NCBI GenBank assembly: GCA_963667855.2
Contig: CAXXKI010000021.1
Coordinates: 1 to 64,000 of the forward strand
Reading direction: 5' to 3'
Source: G963667855 sp963667855
Lineage (GTDB): Bacteria; Planctomycetota; Phycisphaerae; UBA1845
DNA: 64,000 bases
This document shows, in pieces, positions 62,963 through 64,000 of the stretch (within the stretch, counting starts at the first letter, position 1; the number at the start of each line of letters is the position of its first letter). Made by a program: the position numbers and the translations under genes. Below the pieces are notes generated by a model. The model saw nothing but the letters and a program-made list of their open reading frames with translations. It was not told the origin of the DNA and did not search any database.

Positions 62963-64000
62963 ATGCAGCTTCCTTCGATTACCGAAACACCTAACGAATT
63001 GACTCGTGACATCGACGTCGTATCTCCCGAAGGTATAGTCCGCCTGCTGCGCAATACCGACGCGCAGATATACAACGGATATCGCAGCTTTCCCGCCCTG
63101 TGCGACGAGGAGATCGTTGAAAAAATAGCGATGGTAACAGAGTGGGCAGCTCCGCTGATGGGACGCGAGGATTCGGTTATCGTTCTCTCCGGAGCCGGAA
63201 CAAGCGGCAGGCTGGCCATGTTCGCCACCCGCATGTTCAACCAACTGCTAGCCGCCAACAAGCTCGACCAGAACTTCCATTACATAATGGCCGGCAGCGA
63301 CCTGGCCTTGATCAAGGCACAGGAAAAAGCCGAAGACGATCCTCACACGGCCTGTTCGGATATTGAACCGTTAATCAAAGGGAAAAAACGAGTGCTGTAC
63401 ATCGGTATCACCTGTGCTTTTGCCGCTCTCCTACGTGGCCGGGCAACTGGCCATGCTCTCCAGACGCAAGGGAGCATACTGCGTGCTGATGGGATTCAAT
63501 CCCGAAGATCGCGCCCGCCGGATTGAAGTTGAAGACTGGGACCGCACCTTTGCCGACGTGGTAAAGAGCATATCCCGCAAAAAGAACTGTGTAATACTCA
63601 ACCCCATAGTGGGCCCGGAGCCGATTACCGGCTCAACTCGAATGAAAAGCGGGAGCGCCACGAAGCTGCTGCTGGAAACGATCTTCGCCGCCGCCGCCGG
63701 GGAATCAAAAACTGGCGAAAAAGGTTCCTGGAAAAACCTTAACTGAACGTATCCGCCGCAGTCTCCTCGATTACGAAAACACGCGGCGAGTAGTATACGA
63801 GCAAAGTGAGGATATGGCTAACCTGATAAAGCTCGCAGGTAATGCTCTTCGCCGAGGCGGACATATTTATTACGTGGGAGCAGGAGCTCCCGGTATATTG
63901 GGAATTATCGATGCCTCGGAATGCCCCCCACTTTCGGTGCCGGATTCGAAGATGTAAGAGGCTTCCTCATTGGCGGCTGGAAAACACTCCTGGGACCAGA
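62963..64000 (+). pseudogene. MurQ/GKRP-like tandem-SIS protein, frameshifted and cut by the window end
   Basis: The start at 62963 follows GGAGGG. The first SIS domain has VIVLSGAGTSGRLAMFATRM and IKGKKRVLYIGITC, then the frame shifts near 63420 to SYVAGQLAMLSRRKGAYCVL and NPIVGPEPITGSTRMKSGSA. Another shift near 63712 leads to TERIRRSLLDYENTRRVVYE. A second SIS domain then starts (GGHIYYVGAGAPGILGIIDA, SECPP); a run of six C near 63926, one short of the expected seven, breaks it before TFGAGFEDVRGFL. MurQ cleaves the lactyl ether of N-acetylmuramate 6-phosphate with one SIS domain; animal GKRP has two. Here two seem fused in tandem. Real decay or consensus errors cannot be separated. Confidence 0.72.

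Noticed and set aside
1..64000. tRNA, rRNA, or replication-origin features
   Set aside because: Both strands were scanned by eye for T-loop and rRNA-like segments and for clustered DnaA boxes; none was convincing, though a covariance search could still find a tRNA.

Overview
The window looks like a chromosomal segment of an anaerobic or facultative Planctomycetota bacterium, most likely class Phycisphaerae. The signs are a prepilin-like protein with an H-x9-DG C-terminus, dockerin-like C-termini on secreted proteins with no cohesins nearby, a PEP-CTERM protein, a TatC with an enlarged periplasmic loop, a zinc ribbon of the CP-x-C-x-YDL-x-GN type, and many large secreted glycosidase-like proteins. 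No rRNA, tRNA, CRISPR array or complete insertion sequence was seen. The taxonomic call is inference from gene content, since no marker gene for placement is present.

Layout. 0-4.5 kb: an RND efflux adaptor and pump closed by two terminators. 4.5-5.6 kb: a dispersed structured repeat and a PEP-CTERM protein. 6.5-13.9 kb: a receiver/Lrp-like regulator followed by a NuoE-NuoF-NuoG-type redox module whose G subunit has an inserted GltD/NfnB-like NADPH-flavin domain. 14-18.3 kb: two tandem secreted paralogues and a HEAT-repeat protein. 18.4-21.8 kb: an NtrC-like regulator without its sigma-54 contact loop, overlapping a histidine kinase gene broken by about six frameshifts. 22.2-30.9 kb: a second repeat copy, a sodium:solute symporter, a GH97 glycosidase, an orphan CpaB and a secreted glycosidase-like protein. 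31-40 kb: mostly housekeeping (ADP-ribosylglycohydrolase, quinol monooxygenase-like, TatC, RuvX, mannose-1-phosphate guanylyltransferase, UvrD/PcrA helicase, AcpS, homocysteine methyltransferase-like). 40-40.8 kb: a gene-free patch holding three different repeats, including a short third copy of the structured element. 40.8-49.2 kb: an MDR oxidoreductase, a prepilin-like protein, a frameshifted POT transporter, LarC, a membrane coiled-coil protein and a P-loop protein. 49.7-58.8 kb: a very large secreted subtilase, a CsgG/TPR protein, a methyltransferase and a GHL10-type hydrolase. 59-64 kb: a double GNAT, a double GT2 glycosyltransferase, a BadF/NAGK-type kinase and a tandem-SIS MurQ/GKRP-like gene running off the end.

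Two things stand out. One is a family of intergenic elements with four ordered stem-loops in two long copies and three in a short copy; arm sequences differ between copies but pairing is kept. The other is the redox module: it combines an NADH-type FMN site, an NADPH-type FAD site, many Fe-S clusters and a molybdopterin-fold domain lacking the catalytic Cys/Sec, with no hydrogenase, formate dehydrogenase or membrane complex I gene beside it. This suggests a soluble NADH/NADPH/ferredoxin electron-transfer complex.

Reading-frame breaks are unevenly spread: about 15 single- or double-base shifts fall in four genes (RND pump, histidine kinase, POT transporter, MurQ-like), while very long genes elsewhere are clean. 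These may be genuine pseudogenes or local consensus errors; the sequence alone cannot decide.
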